Positions 1 to 9,091 of a stretch of DNA of 64,000 nt are shown one piece after another. Numbering within the stretch: position 1 is the stretch's first letter; each line of letters begins with the position of its first letter. Below the pieces are notes generated by a model. The model saw only the letters and a list, made by a program, of their open reading frames with translations, was not told where the DNA came from and did no database searches. The stretch comes from Pseudomonas sp. DNDY-54 (GTDB taxonomy: Bacteria > Pseudomonadota > Gammaproteobacteria > Pseudomonadales > Pseudomonadaceae). The DNA is taken from assembly GCF_019880365.1 (NCBI RefSeq), contig NZ_CP082271.1:806001-870000 (forward strand), read 5' to 3'. The position numbers were made by a program, and so were the translations under genes.

Positions 1-2
1 CG

Positions 3-2741
3 CAGGAAAAGCGCCTCAATCTGTACAAGATTTACGCCGCGCGCGCCTTTGCCCGGGCCAACAACCTCAACCAGGTGATGCTCGATTCGCCGAACCCGCG
101 ACTGGGCATCATCACCACCGGAAAGTCCTATCTCGATGTTCGCCAGGCACTGGACGACCTCGGGCTGGACGAAGCGCTGTGCGCCTCCGTCGGCCTGCGC
201 GTATTGAAGGTCGGCATGAGCTGGCCGCTGGAGCCGGTCTCGGTGCATGAATTTGCCCAGGGTCTCGACGAGATTCTGGTGGTCGAGGAAAAGCGCAGCA
301 TCCTCGAAGACCAGCTCACCGGGCAGCTCTACAACTGGCCGCTGGACAAGCGCCCACGGGTGGTCGGCGAGTTCGATGAGCACGGCACTTCGTTGCTGCC
401 GAACCTCTCCGAACTGACCCCGGCGATGATCGCCCGGGTGATCGCCAAGCGTCTCGCGCCGATCTACACCAGCGACAGCATCCAGGCGCGGCTCGCGTTT
501 CTGTCAGCGAAGGAAAAGGCGCTGGCCGCTCGTAGCTATGACACTGTGCGCACGCCGCATTACTGCTCCGGCTGCCCGCACAACACCTCGACCAAGGTGC
601 CGGAGGGCAGCCGCGCCTCGGCCGGCATTGGCTGTCACTACATGGTGCAGTGGATGGACCGCCGCACCGAGACCTTCACCCAGATGGGCGGGGAGGGCGT
701 CAACTGGATCGGCCAGGCGCCGTTCACTGACACGCCGCACATGTTCCAGAACCTCGGCGACGGCACCTACTTCCACTCCGGCAGTCTGGCGGTACGCGCC
801 GCAGTGGCCGCCGGGGTGAACATCACCTTTAAGATTCTCTATAACGATGCGGTGGCGATGACCGGTGGCCAACCCATCGACGGTGAACTGCGGGTCGATC
901 AGCTCAGTCGGCAGATCGCTGATGAAGGCGTGAAACGCATCGCGCTGGTCAGTGACGAGCCGGACAAATACCCGACCCGCGAGACCTTTGCGCAGATCAC
1001 CAGCTTCCATCACCGTCGCGATCTAGACGCCGTGCAGCGCGAGCTGCGTGAGTTCAAAGGCGTTTCGGTGATCATCTATGACCAGACCTGCGCCACCGAG
1101 AAGCGTCGTCGGCGCAAGCGCGGCAAGCTGGAAGACCCGGCCAAGCGCGCCTTCATCAACCCGGCCGTGTGCGAGGGCTGTGGCGACTGCGGCGAGAAGT
1201 CCAACTGCCTGGCGGTGATGCCGCTGGAAACCGAACTGGGCCGCAAGCGCGAGATCGATCAGAACGCCTGCAACAAGGACTTTTCCTGCGTTGAAGGCTT
1301 CTGCCCGAGCTTTGTCACCGTGCACGGTGGCGGGCTGCGCAAGCCCGAGGCCATGGCGGGCGGTATCGAGGCAGCGACATTGCCCGAGCCGCAGCACCCG
1401 ACGCTGGATCGCCCCTGGAACGTGCTGATACCAGGCGTTGGCGGCAGCGGTGTGACCACCCTCGGGGCGCTGCTGGGCATGGCCGCGCATCTGGAAGGCA
1501 AGGGCTGCACGGTGCTCGATCAGGCCGGTTTGGCGCAGAAGTTCGGCCCGGTGGTCACTCACGTGCGTATCGCCGCCAAGCAGGACGATATCTACGCCGT
1601 GCGCATCGCCGCAGGCGAAACCGATCTGCTGCTGGGCTGCGATCTGGTGGTGGCTGCCGGCGAGGATTCCCTGACCCGCCTCAACGATCAGATCAGTAAC
1701 GCGGTGATCAATAGTCACGAGTCGGCAACCGCCGAGTTCACCCGCAACCCTGACGCACAAGTGCCGGGCAAGGCCATGCGCGAAGCGCTGGTCGATGCGG
1801 TGGGCGCAGAGAAAACCCACTTCATCGATGCGACCTTCCTGGCCACTCGGCTGCTGGGCGATAGCATCGCCACCAACCTGTTCCTGCTGGGCTTTGCCTA
1901 TCAGCAGGGGTTGTTGCCGCTGTCTGCCGAGGCCATCGAAAAGGCTATCAGCATCAACGGCGTCGCCGCACAGCTGAACCAGCAAGCGTTCCGCTGGGGC
2001 CGTCGTGCGGCACTGGAGCGCGAGGCGGTCGAAAAGCTGGCGCGTCCGGTGGAAATGGCCGAACCGCTCTGCCAGACCCTGGAAGAGATCGTCGACTGGC
2101 GCATGAACTTCCTTACCAAGTACCAGAACTCGGCCTATGCCAAGCGCTATCGCTCGATGGTCGAGCGCGTGCGTGCGGTGGATACCGCGGATGACCTGGC
2201 GCTCTCGAAAGCCGTGGCGCGTTACTACTTCAAGCTGCTCGCCTACAAGGACGAGTACGAAGTGGCGCGGCTGTACAGCGAGCCGGAGTTTCGCCAGCAG
2301 CTCGAGGCGCAGTTCGAAGGCGACTACAAGCTGCAGTTCCACCTGGCACCGGCCTGGCTGGCCAAACGCGACAGCACCACTGGCGAGCCGCGCAAGCGTG
2401 AACTCGGGCCTTGGGTGCTGAATGCGTTCAACGTGCTGGCCAAGCTGAAGTTCCTGCGTGGCACGCCGTTGGACGTGTTCGGCTACGGCCATGACCGCCG
2501 TGTGGAGCGCGAGTTGATCAGCGAGTACGAGCGCAACCTCGACAGACTGCTGGCGCAACTCAAGCCGAGCAACTACCGCACCGCCGTAGCCATCGCTGCG
2601 CTGCCCGAACTGATCCGTGGCTACGGCCCGGTGAAGGAGCGCTCCATCGCCAAGGCCCGCCAGCAGGAGAAGCTACTCAAGGAGCAGCTGAACCGCGGCG
2701 ACGAGGTGCAGACCGTACGGTTGTTCGAGCCCGCGGCGTGA
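3..2741 (+). CDS. Indolepyruvate ferredoxin oxidoreductase, fused alpha/gamma type (5' truncated by window)
   Basis: The reading frame is already open at position 3, so this is the C-terminal ~912 residues of a protein that in proteobacteria is about 1,150-1,190 residues long. It oxidatively decarboxylates aryl 2-oxo acids (indolepyruvate, phenylpyruvate) to aryl-CoA with ferredoxin as acceptor, in the cytoplasm. A TPP-binding region is indicated by CSGCPHN near residues 190-200 and the GGEGVNWIGQAPF stretch. Cysteine clusters CEGCGDCGEKSNC and CNKDFSCVEGFC look like iron-sulfur ligands. The C-terminal part, from VLIPGVGGSGVTTLGALLG onward, is the gamma (pyruvate ferredoxin oxidoreductase gamma) domain. 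The next gene, an amino-acid dehydrogenase, would supply 2-oxo acids, which fits amino-acid catabolism. The family is clear; the exact substrate is inferred from it. Confidence 0.93.
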   Translation, partial: QEKRLNLYKIYAARAFARANNLNQVMLDSPNPRLGIITTGKSYLDVRQALDDLGLDEALCASVGLRVLKVGMSWPLEPVSVHEFAQGLDEILVVEEKRSILEDQLTGQLYNWPLDKRPRVVGEFDEHGTSLLPNLSELTPAMIARVIAKRLAPIYTSDSIQARLAFLSAKEKALAARSYDTVRTPHYCSGCPHNTSTKVPEGSRASAGIGCHYMVQWMDRRTETFTQMGGEGVNWIGQAPFTDTPHMFQNLGDGTYFHSGSLAVRAAVAAGVNITFKILYNDAVAMTGGQPIDGELRVDQLSRQIADEGVKRIALVSDEPDKYPTRETFAQITSFHHRRDLDAVQRELREFKGVSVIIYDQTCATEKRRRRKRGKLEDPAKRAFINPAVCEGCGDCGEKSNCLAVMPLETELGRKREIDQNACNKDFSCVEGFCPSFVTVHGGGLRKPEAMAGGIEAATLPEPQHPTLDRPWNVLIPGVGGSGVTTLGALLGMAAHLEGKGCTVLDQAGLAQKFGPVVTHVRIAAKQDDIYAVRIAAGETDLLLGCDLVVAAGEDSLTRLNDQISNAVINSHESATAEFTRNPDAQVPGKAMREALVDAVGAEKTHFIDATFLATRLLGDSIATNLFLLGFAYQQGLLPLSAEAIEKAISINGVAAQLNQQAFRWGRRAALEREAVEKLARPVEMAEPLCQTLEEIVDWRMNFLTKYQNSAYAKRYRSMVERVRAVDTADDLALSKAVARYYFKLLAYKDEYEVARLYSEPEFRQQLEAQFEGDYKLQFHLAPAWLAKRDSTTGEPRKRELGPWVLNAFNVLAKLKFLRGTPLDVFGYGHDRRVERELISEYERNLDRLLAQLKPSNYRTAVAIAALPELIRGYGPVKERSIAKARQQEKLLKEQLNRGDEVQTVRLFEPAA

Positions 2742-2808
2742 CGCGTAGCGCTACGGAGTCGGGCGGGCAGGGCGGCGTCCGCTTTAGCCCGCCGGGGTTT
2801 CGTGTATT

Positions 2809-2878
2809 GGTGGGCTAAAGCCCACCCTACAGCAGCAGTCCGAGTGGCGCGGCCGTAGGGTGGGCTTCAGCCCACCGG
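2809..2878. repeat. REP-like palindromes between the ferredoxin oxidoreductase and dehydrogenase genes
   Basis: Two inverted copies of the GTGGGCT-N2/3-AGCCCAC palindrome lie here: one ends in CCCACCCTAC at 2809-2830, the other begins GTAGGGTGGG at 2855-2878. A degenerate copy (GCTTTAGCCCGCC) precedes them at about 2781. The 253-base gap holds nothing else recognisable except the leader of the next gene. Each copy can form a hairpin and may act as a transcript-end or mRNA-stabilising structure. Confidence 0.75.
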
Positions 2879-2994
2879 TTTCTGGACGTACGGCCGTCGC
2901 CCGGCCTGCAAACGCAAGCGCGTATGCAGACAGAACATATGAAGGAGCCTGGTAACAGAGCTCCCGAACAGAATAACAACAGAGGAATTCGCAA

Positions 2995-4089
2995 ATGTCC
3001 GTTTTCACCCATCCCGATTTCGATGGCCACGAACAAGTGGTGTTCTGCCATGACAAGGCATCGGGTCTGCGCGCCATCATCGCCATCCATGACACCACGC
3101 TCGGTCCGGCGTTGGGTGGCTGCCGCATGTTTCCCTACGCCAGCGACGACGATGCCGTGCGCGACGTGCTGCGTCTGTCTCGCGGCATGACACTGAAATC
3201 GTCCTTGGCCGGTCTCAAACTCGGTGGCGGCAAGGCGGTGATCATCGGTGACCCGCATACCGGCAAGAGCCAGGCCCTGCTGCATGCCATGGGCGATTTC
3301 GTCGACAGCCTCGGTGGTCGCTACATCACGGCGGCCGATTCGGGCACTGGCGAGCCGGAGATGCAGGCCTTCGCCCAGCGCACCCGCCATGTCATCGGCG
3401 CTACACCACGCACCACACTAGACGGCAGCATCGCCAGCGGCGACCCGTCGCCGTCCACCGCGCTCGGTGTATTCGTCGGCCTGCGTGAAGCCGTGCGCCA
3501 GCGCTTCGGTCGGGGTGATCTGCAGGGGTTGAAAGTTGCGATCCAGGGTGTCGGCCATGTCGGGCTCGGTCTGGCCCGCCACCTCAAACAAGCCGGCGCC
3601 GAGCTGTGGGTCTGCGACATCTTCGATGCCAACGTGCGGCAGGCCGTCGAAGAGCTGGGTGCCAACGCCGTGCGCCCGCACGACATCTACGGCCTGGATG
3701 TGGACGTGTTCGCGCCCTGCGCCATGGGCGGCATTCTCAACGCCGAGACCCTTCAGCACCTGCGTGCGCCGGTCATCGCCGGTGCCGCGAACAACCAGCT
3801 GGCGAGCCCGGAGATCGGCGTCGAGCTGCAGCGTCGCAATCATTTGTACGCGCCGGATTATGCGATCAACGCCGGCGGCATCATCGATGTGTATTACCAG
3901 CGGGTGGGTGGCAACGCGGCGCAGATCGATGCGCACGTCAAAGGCATCGCCGACACGCTGCGTGAGATCTTCAACCGTGCCGCGGCCAGTGGCGAGCCGA
4001 CCTCGATCATTGCGGACCGGCTAGCCCTGGAGCGGCTTCAGGACGGTGAGCGTGTCGGGCAGCCTAGCGAGCAACGGCTGCACGCATAA
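2995..4089 (+). CDS. Leucine/branched-chain amino-acid dehydrogenase (Glu/Leu/Phe/Val family)
   Basis: A cytoplasmic 364-residue NAD-dependent oxidative deaminase converting a hydrophobic L-amino acid to its 2-oxo acid and ammonium. The N-terminal domain has DTTLGPALGGCRM and LKLGGGKAVI, placing lysines at residues 68 and 80 as in Bacillus leucine dehydrogenase. The Rossmann fold starts at VAIQGVGHVGLGLARHL (about residue 180). AGAANNQLA and YAPDYAINAGGIIDVYYQ follow, all family hallmarks. The start is preceded by an AGAGGAA ribosome site. Leucine, valine or phenylalanine could be the main substrate; the neighbouring indolepyruvate oxidoreductase makes an aromatic role possible. A GC-rich hairpin follows the stop. 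Confidence 0.9.
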   Translation: MSVFTHPDFDGHEQVVFCHDKASGLRAIIAIHDTTLGPALGGCRMFPYASDDDAVRDVLRLSRGMTLKSSLAGLKLGGGKAVIIGDPHTGKSQALLHAMGDFVDSLGGRYITAADSGTGEPEMQAFAQRTRHVIGATPRTTLDGSIASGDPSPSTALGVFVGLREAVRQRFGRGDLQGLKVAIQGVGHVGLGLARHLKQAGAELWVCDIFDANVRQAVEELGANAVRPHDIYGLDVDVFAPCAMGGILNAETLQHLRAPVIAGAANNQLASPEIGVELQRRNHLYAPDYAINAGGIIDVYYQRVGGNAAQIDAHVKGIADTLREIFNRAAASGEPTSIIADRLALERLQDGERVGQPSEQRLHA

Positions 4090-4093
4090 GCGT

Positions 4094-4121
4094 CGGGCGG
4101 CCTGTGCCGCCCGTTCTATTT
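4094..4121 (+). terminator. Putative intrinsic terminator after the amino-acid dehydrogenase
   Basis: A perfect stem CGGGCGGC/GCCGCCCG with a four-base loop begins five bases after the stop codon and is followed by TTCTATTT. The weak T tract makes it a probable rather than certain terminator. Confidence 0.6.
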
Positions 4122-4264
4122 GGCGCGAAGCCGTACTGCCAAGCCCTTAGCGGAAACAGCGAACGGACCGCACAGCCAATCCAGGCTCAGACGGCCCTTT
4201 AGCTCGTTTTCGCGGTACACCCCACCAACATCAGCCTGACAAAAACAACAAGCAGGAATCCGCA

Positions 4265-5674
4265 ATGACTGACAAAAGCAGCCTCGCCGCCGGTACGCTC
4301 GGTGGCGCCTCCGTCCGAACTCAGCAAAGCGCGGCGCGCGGCCTCTGGTCCTCGCGCTGGGTGTTCTTCCTGGCCGCCACCGGGTCGGCGGTCGGCCTGG
4401 GCAATATCTGGAAATTCCCCTACATCACCGGCGAAAACGGCGGTGGCGCCTTTGTGCTGGTCTATCTCGGCTGCATTCTGTTGATCGGTATTCCGTTGCT
4501 GATGGCTGAAGTGATGATTGGCCGCCGCGGTCGGCAGAATCCCGACGGCGCCGTCGCGCGCCTGGCTCGGGAAGCAGGCGCCAGTACGAAATGGCGCGTG
4601 GCAGGTTGGCTTGGCGGGCTGACCGGCTTTCTTATTCTCAGCTTTTATCTGGTGGTGGCCGGCTGGGCCCTGGCTTACGTGCCGACCACCCTCAGCGGCG
4701 GCTTCAACGGTGTAACCGGAGAGGCGAGCGGCGAGCTGTTCGGCGCCTTGCTCGCCAACCCGTTACGGCTGATCCTCTGCGGCAGCCTGGTGCTGGCGGC
4801 GACCATGTTGATCGTCGGGCTTGGGGTGCGCGGCGGGCTGGAGCGTTCGCTGCGTTTCCTGATGCCGGGCCTGTTCGTCCTCTTGCTGGCCCTGGTCGGC
4901 TATGCGGCGCTCAACGGTGAGTTCGCCCGCGGTGTGGAATTCCTGTTCGTGCCGGACTTCTCCAAGCTGACCTCCACCAGCGTTCTGATTGCACTGGGGC
5001 ATGCCTTCTTCACCCTCAGCCTCGGCTGCGGCGCGATGATGGTGTATGGCTCCTATCTGCCGGAAGGCACTTCGATCGCCAAGACCTCGATACTGGTTGC
5101 CCTCGCTGATACGGCCGTCGCCCTGCTGGCCGGTCTGGCGATCTTTCCGCTGGTATTCGGCAATGGTCTGGAACCGGGTGCTGGGCCTGGGCTGATCTTC
5201 GTCACGCTGCCGATCGCCTTTGGGCAGATGCCGCTGGGCCAGCTCGTGGGTGGGTTGTTCTTCATCATGCTGGTGATCGCCGCGCTGACGTCGGCCATAT
5301 CGCTGAGCGAGCCGAGCATCGCCTGGATGACCGAGCGCTTCGGCATGAGCCGCATGAAGGCGGTGCTGACCAGCGGCGCGTTGTTGTGGCTGCTGAGCTT
5401 GGGCAGCGTGTTCTCGTTCAACTATTGGTCCGAGTACATGCTGTTCGGGAAAACCTTCTTTGACAGTCTCGATTACCTGACCACCAATTGGCTGATGCCG
5501 CTGGGCGGGCTGTGTACGGTGCTGTTCACCGGCTGGGTGCTGAAGGAGCAAACGGTGCGCGAGGCCATCGGCATTGGTCAGGGCGGGTTGTTCCGCGCGT
5601 GGTGGTTGCTGCTGCGCTTCGGCACACCACTGGCGATCGTGCTGGTGTTTCTCAATCTGAGTGGTTTGATTTAA
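4265..5674 (+). CDS. Sodium-dependent amino-acid transporter, NSS/SNF family
   Basis: A 469-residue inner-membrane Na+-coupled symporter of the LeuT-fold neurotransmitter:sodium symporter family. The TM1 signature FFLAATGSAVGLGNIWKFPY (residues about 37-56) and the GENGGGAFVLVYL stretch define the sodium and substrate site. About eleven to twelve hydrophobic segments follow. Unlike LeuT, the protein begins with a polar ~30-residue tail. The start ATG follows AGCAGGAATCCGCA. A 31%-shorter view is not needed: length fits bacterial family members. A close paralogue lies at 7388. Context with amino-acid catabolic genes suggests uptake of a hydrophobic or aromatic amino acid, which is inference. 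The last codons of this gene are re-copied three times downstream as part of a tandem repeat. Confidence 0.9.
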   Translation: MTDKSSLAAGTLGGASVRTQQSAARGLWSSRWVFFLAATGSAVGLGNIWKFPYITGENGGGAFVLVYLGCILLIGIPLLMAEVMIGRRGRQNPDGAVARLAREAGASTKWRVAGWLGGLTGFLILSFYLVVAGWALAYVPTTLSGGFNGVTGEASGELFGALLANPLRLILCGSLVLAATMLIVGLGVRGGLERSLRFLMPGLFVLLLALVGYAALNGEFARGVEFLFVPDFSKLTSTSVLIALGHAFFTLSLGCGAMMVYGSYLPEGTSIAKTSILVALADTAVALLAGLAIFPLVFGNGLEPGAGPGLIFVTLPIAFGQMPLGQLVGGLFFIMLVIAALTSAISLSEPSIAWMTERFGMSRMKAVLTSGALLWLLSLGSVFSFNYWSEYMLFGKTFFDSLDYLTTNWLMPLGGLCTVLFTGWVLKEQTVREAIGIGQGGLFRAWWLLLRFGTPLAIVLVFLNLSGLI

Positions 5675-6341
5675 CCGGCAGGCGATCTCTGTCGTATGAC
5701 AGGGCAGCGGCTCGCACAGGCCTCGGTGGGCTAAAGCCCACCCTACACAGCTGGGAAGCTGGCGGCCCATCGGTCGAGGAAAAGTAGGGTGGGCTTCAGC
5801 CCACCAGCCCACTGGTGTTTCTCAATCTGAGCGGTTTGATTTAACCGGCAGGCGATCTCTGTCGTATGACAGAGGCGCGGCTTGCACAGGCCTCGGTGGG
5901 CTAAAGCCCACCCTACACAGCTGGGGACCTGGCGGCCCATCGTTCGAGGAAAAGTAAGGTGGGCTTCAGCCCACCAGCCCACTGGTGTTTCTCAATCTGA
6001 GCGGTTTGATTTAACCGGCATTGGCGATCTCAGCCGTATGACAGGGCGGCGGCTTGCACAGGCCTCGGTGGGCTAAAGCCCACCCTACACAGCCGGGATC
6101 CGGCGGCCCATCGGTCGAGGAAAGTAGGGTGGGCTTCAGCCCACCAGCCCACCAGCCCACCAGCCCACTGATGTTTCTCAATCTGAGCGGGTTGATTTAA
6201 CCGGCAGGCGATCTCTGTCGTATGACAGAGGCAGCGGCTTGCACAGGCCTCGGTGGGCTAAAGCCCACCCTACACAGCTGGGGAGCTGGCGGCCCATCGG
6301 TCGAGAAAAAGTAGGGTGGGCTTCAGCCCACCAGCCCACGG
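5642..6341 (+). repeat. Four-copy ~170-bp tandem repeat containing the 3' end of the upstream transporter gene
   Basis: Copies begin at 5642, 5812, 5982 and 6168, each with CTGGTGTTTCTCAATCTGAG or a close variant. Spacings are 170, 170 and 186 bases. Copy 1 starts inside the transporter gene and includes its last codons and stop. Each unit then carries CCGGCAGGCGATCTC, a GTGGGCTAAAGCCCAC palindrome, a GGCGGCCCATCG segment and the inverse palindrome GTAGGGTGGGCTTCAGCCCACC. The 186-base unit is longer through extra ACCAGCCC steps. No gene is seen in copies 2-4. Confidence 0.92.
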
Positions 6342-6630
6342 GAGCGAACCAGAGAATGCGGTGGCTGGCAGCGCGGTTGTCAGCTTTTCGTTACGTAGGA
6401 CGGCTTACAAGCTCCTCCACTGGGCCTTCCGTCGGGTTGTAAAGAAAAGCTTCCAGCGCATCCCTCTCAACGCTGCGCATGGCGCTGAATGTGGGCTTGT
6501 GGAGCTCCTCCGACTGGTTTGTGATGGGCGCGGCCAAGTCGACTCCGCATGCTTAGCGGGCTTATCCACAAACATGGCCACGGGGTGGTCATAGGGTTTG
6601 CCTTATTGAGAAACCTGCACTGGGAGCGTT
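6342..6630. other. Intergenic stretch with no gene recognised
   Basis: The 289 bases between the tandem repeat and the maleylacetoacetate isomerase gene contain no convincing reading frame. A single perfect DnaA-box match, TTATCCACA, lies at 6562-6570. Alone it does not indicate an origin. The promoter of the next gene is presumably here, but I could not identify it. Confidence 0.5.
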
Positions 6631-7311
6631 ATGAGCACTGACACAACCACAACGGCCGGTTCGGCAGCCATGCTGAAGCTCTACGGCTACTGGCGTTCCA
6701 GCGCGGCCTACCGGGTACGCATTGCGTTGAACCTGAAAGGCCTCGCCTACGAGAACCTGCCCGTGCATCTGGTCAAGGACGGCGGCCAGCAGCGTTCGGC
6801 GGAGTACAAGGCACTCAATCCGCAGGAGCTGGTGCCGCTGCTGGTCGACGGTGACGAGCGCATCAGTCAGTCGCTGGCGATTCTTGAATACCTGGAGGAG
6901 ATCTTTCCGCTGCCGGCGTTGCTGCCGGATGACCCCGCCGATCGTGCTCGGGTGCGCTCGCTGGCGCTGCACATTGCCTGCGACCTGCACCCGCTGAACA
7001 ATCTGCGCGTGCTGCAGTACCTCAGTGGCCCGCTGGGCCTCCAGGATGAGGCGAAGCAGCAGTGGATCCAGCACTGGATCACCACAGGGCTTGCTGGGGT
7101 CGAGGAGGGGTTGGCTGCCTTCGACGGCAAACTGTCACTCGGCAGACGGCCGGGTTATCTGGAGGCATGCCTGATTCCTCAGGTATACAATGCGCGCCGT
7201 TTTGCCTGTGACCTCAGTGCGTACCCGCGCATTTTGCAGATGACCGAGCAGTGCGTAGCCCTCGAAGCCTTTGCCAACGCAGCTCCGGAGGTGCAGCCCG
7301 ACGCTCAATAA
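6631..7311 (+). CDS. maiA: Maleylacetoacetate isomerase (zeta-class GST family)
   Basis: A cytoplasmic glutathione-dependent isomerase converting maleylacetoacetate to fumarylacetoacetate in tyrosine/homogentisate degradation. The thioredoxin-like domain opens with YGYWRSSAAYRVRIALNLKG, containing the SSxxxRVR glutathione-site motif of zeta GSTs. NPQELVPLLVDG and the SLAILEYLEE segment follow, and the C-terminal helical domain contains HPLNNLRVLQYL. The chosen start at 6631 has GGGAGCG just upstream. An in-frame ATG at 6670, matching the usual family N-terminus, is possible but lacks a clear ribosome site. hmgA and fahA are not adjacent here. The gene lies between two NSS transporter paralogues, suggesting transport and breakdown of aromatic amino acids. 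Confidence 0.88.
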   Translation: MSTDTTTTAGSAAMLKLYGYWRSSAAYRVRIALNLKGLAYENLPVHLVKDGGQQRSAEYKALNPQELVPLLVDGDERISQSLAILEYLEEIFPLPALLPDDPADRARVRSLALHIACDLHPLNNLRVLQYLSGPLGLQDEAKQQWIQHWITTGLAGVEEGLAAFDGKLSLGRRPGYLEACLIPQVYNARRFACDLSAYPRILQMTEQCVALEAFANAAPEVQPDAQ

Positions 7312-7387
7312 TTTGCCTTGCCACTCCGTCGCGCCACGCGCGCGGCGGGTTCGATTTTCGTCACAGATAAAAATAAACAGGTGACGC

Positions 7388-8854
7388 ATGACCCGTGAAA
7401 AACCCAAGAACCTCTGGCTCTCCCGCTGGGGCTTCATTCTCGCCGCGACCGGCTCGGCCGTCGGCCTCGGCAATATCTGGAAATTTCCTTACATCACCGG
7501 CGAATACGGCGGTGGCGCCTTCGTGCTGATGTACCTGGCGTGCATCCTGGCCATCGGCATCCCGGTGATGATGACCGAAATCGCCATCGGCCGCCGCGGC
7601 CGAGGCAGCCCAATCGATGCCATCGGCCGGGCCGTCCGTGAGAACGGTAGCAGCCCGGTGTGGAAGGGTGTCGGCGGCATGGCCATGGCGGCCGGCTTTC
7701 TGATTCTCTGCTTCTACGTGGTGGTGGCTGGCTGGGCGTTTGCTTACACCGTCAAAATGCTCGACGGCTCGCTTGCGGCCAGTTCCGTCGATAGCCTGGC
7801 ACAGGTGTTCGAGGCGCATAACGCCAACGCGTGGCAGCTGGGTGGCTGGAGTGTGCTGGTAGCCCTCCTGACGTTGTGGATCGTCGCCAAAGGCGTTCAG
7901 CAGGGCATCGAAAGCGCGGTGCGCTGGATGATGCCGGGCCTGGCGATCATGCTGCTGATCCTGGTCGGCTATGCCTTTACCAGTGGTGGCTTCGATCAGG
8001 GCTTCGCCTTCCTGTTCAGTTTCGACACATCCAAGCTCACCGGTGAGGCGCTGTTGGCGGCCCTCGGGCACGCCTTCTTCACGCTGAGCCTGGCGTCCGG
8101 CGCCATTCTTACGTATGGCTCCTATATCCCCGACGGTCAGTCCATTGCGCGGACCACCTTCATGGTGGCCATCGCCGACACCTGCGTGGCGCTGCTGGCC
8201 GGTTTGGCCATCTTCCCGATCATTTTCGCCAACGGCATGGACCCTACCGCCGGCCCTGGTCTGATCTTCATGAGCCTGCCACTGGCCTTCCAGCAGATGC
8301 CGTTCGGCACGCTGTTCGGCACCCTGTTCTTCGCTATGGTCTCCATTGCCGCGCTGACGTCTGCCATCTCGATGATCGAGGCGACCGTCGCCTACCTCAA
8401 CGAGAAGCACGGCATCAGCCGACTGAAGGCCGCCATGGGTGCCGGCGCGGTGCTGCTGGTCATCAGCCTGCTCGCAATGCTCTCTTTCAACCTCATGGCT
8501 GGCTGGACGCCGTTCGGCAAGAACTTCTTTGACTGGCTGGATTACCTGACATCGCGCTGGATGATGCCGCTGGGCGGCATCTTCATCGTGGTCTTTGCCG
8601 GCTACGCACTACGCAGCGAGATCATGCGCGACGAACTGGATTTACCGCCGCTGGGGTATGCGCTGTGGCTGTTCATGGTCCGCTACGTCTGCCCGGTGCT
8701 GATCATGATGGTGTTCCTGCACGCGCTGGGTTGGCTGGGCTTCGACCCGCTGGCCCGCTGGTACTGGATCGTCGGCGCGATCGGCGCGCTGACCATCCTG
8801 GGTGAAGGGCTGCGCCCGCGGGTTCTGCCGGCATTGGTTGGGCGCAACGTCTGA
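7388..8854 (+). CDS. Sodium-dependent amino-acid transporter, NSS/SNF family (second paralogue)
   Basis: A 488-residue inner-membrane Na+ symporter closely related to the protein encoded at 4265. It shares the TM1 signature FILAATGSAVGLGNIWKFPY and the GHAFFTLSL segment, but has a shorter N-terminus and a longer C-terminal tail with an extra hydrophobic segment (WYWIVGAIGALTILG). The ATG follows AACAGGTGACGC. The two transporters flank maiA, so gene duplication with different substrate preference is likely. Substrate is unassigned. A strong terminator follows. Confidence 0.9.
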   Translation: MTREKPKNLWLSRWGFILAATGSAVGLGNIWKFPYITGEYGGGAFVLMYLACILAIGIPVMMTEIAIGRRGRGSPIDAIGRAVRENGSSPVWKGVGGMAMAAGFLILCFYVVVAGWAFAYTVKMLDGSLAASSVDSLAQVFEAHNANAWQLGGWSVLVALLTLWIVAKGVQQGIESAVRWMMPGLAIMLLILVGYAFTSGGFDQGFAFLFSFDTSKLTGEALLAALGHAFFTLSLASGAILTYGSYIPDGQSIARTTFMVAIADTCVALLAGLAIFPIIFANGMDPTAGPGLIFMSLPLAFQQMPFGTLFGTLFFAMVSIAALTSAISMIEATVAYLNEKHGISRLKAAMGAGAVLLVISLLAMLSFNLMAGWTPFGKNFFDWLDYLTSRWMMPLGGIFIVVFAGYALRSEIMRDELDLPPLGYALWLFMVRYVCPVLIMMVFLHALGWLGFDPLARWYWIVGAIGALTILGEGLRPRVLPALVGRNV

Positions 8855-8884
8855 TCTTCAGCGAAAACCAATCCCGCTGATCGA

Positions 8885-8920
8885 ACGGCACTTCCGGAAA
8901 CGGGAGTGCCGTTTTTTTTA
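8885..8920 (+). terminator. Intrinsic terminator after the second NSS transporter
   Basis: The stem ACGGCACTtCC pairs with GGgAGTGCCGT across a short AAAC-type loop, followed directly by eight T residues. This is a textbook Rho-independent terminator. Confidence 0.9.
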
Positions 8921-9091
8921 TGGGCGCTTGCCTGTGTAGGGATCTGCTAAACGCGATAGCTGAGCAGCTTTCCAGCTGACCGGCGGTGTGCTCAAGGTAT
9001 TCCGGCGCGCGCCGATAAGCCGACTAGCACAAGGATGCTCAGCCTGGAAAGGGACCTCCGATTTTATACAGATCAACTCCGGATATGCGCT

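Noticed and set aside
1023..2558. Long 511-codon antisense frame inside the ferredoxin oxidoreductase gene
   Set aside because: It is a shadow frame typical of high-GC codon usage; the sense strand carries a clear family with iron-sulfur motifs.
5675..6341. Possible CRISPR array in the regularly spaced repeats
   Set aside because: Whole 170-bp units are repeated without unique spacers, and no cas genes are present.
6562..6570. Perfect DnaA box TTATCCACA
   Set aside because: It is single, with no cluster of boxes, AT-rich unwinding region or dnaA/parAB context, so an origin is not supported.
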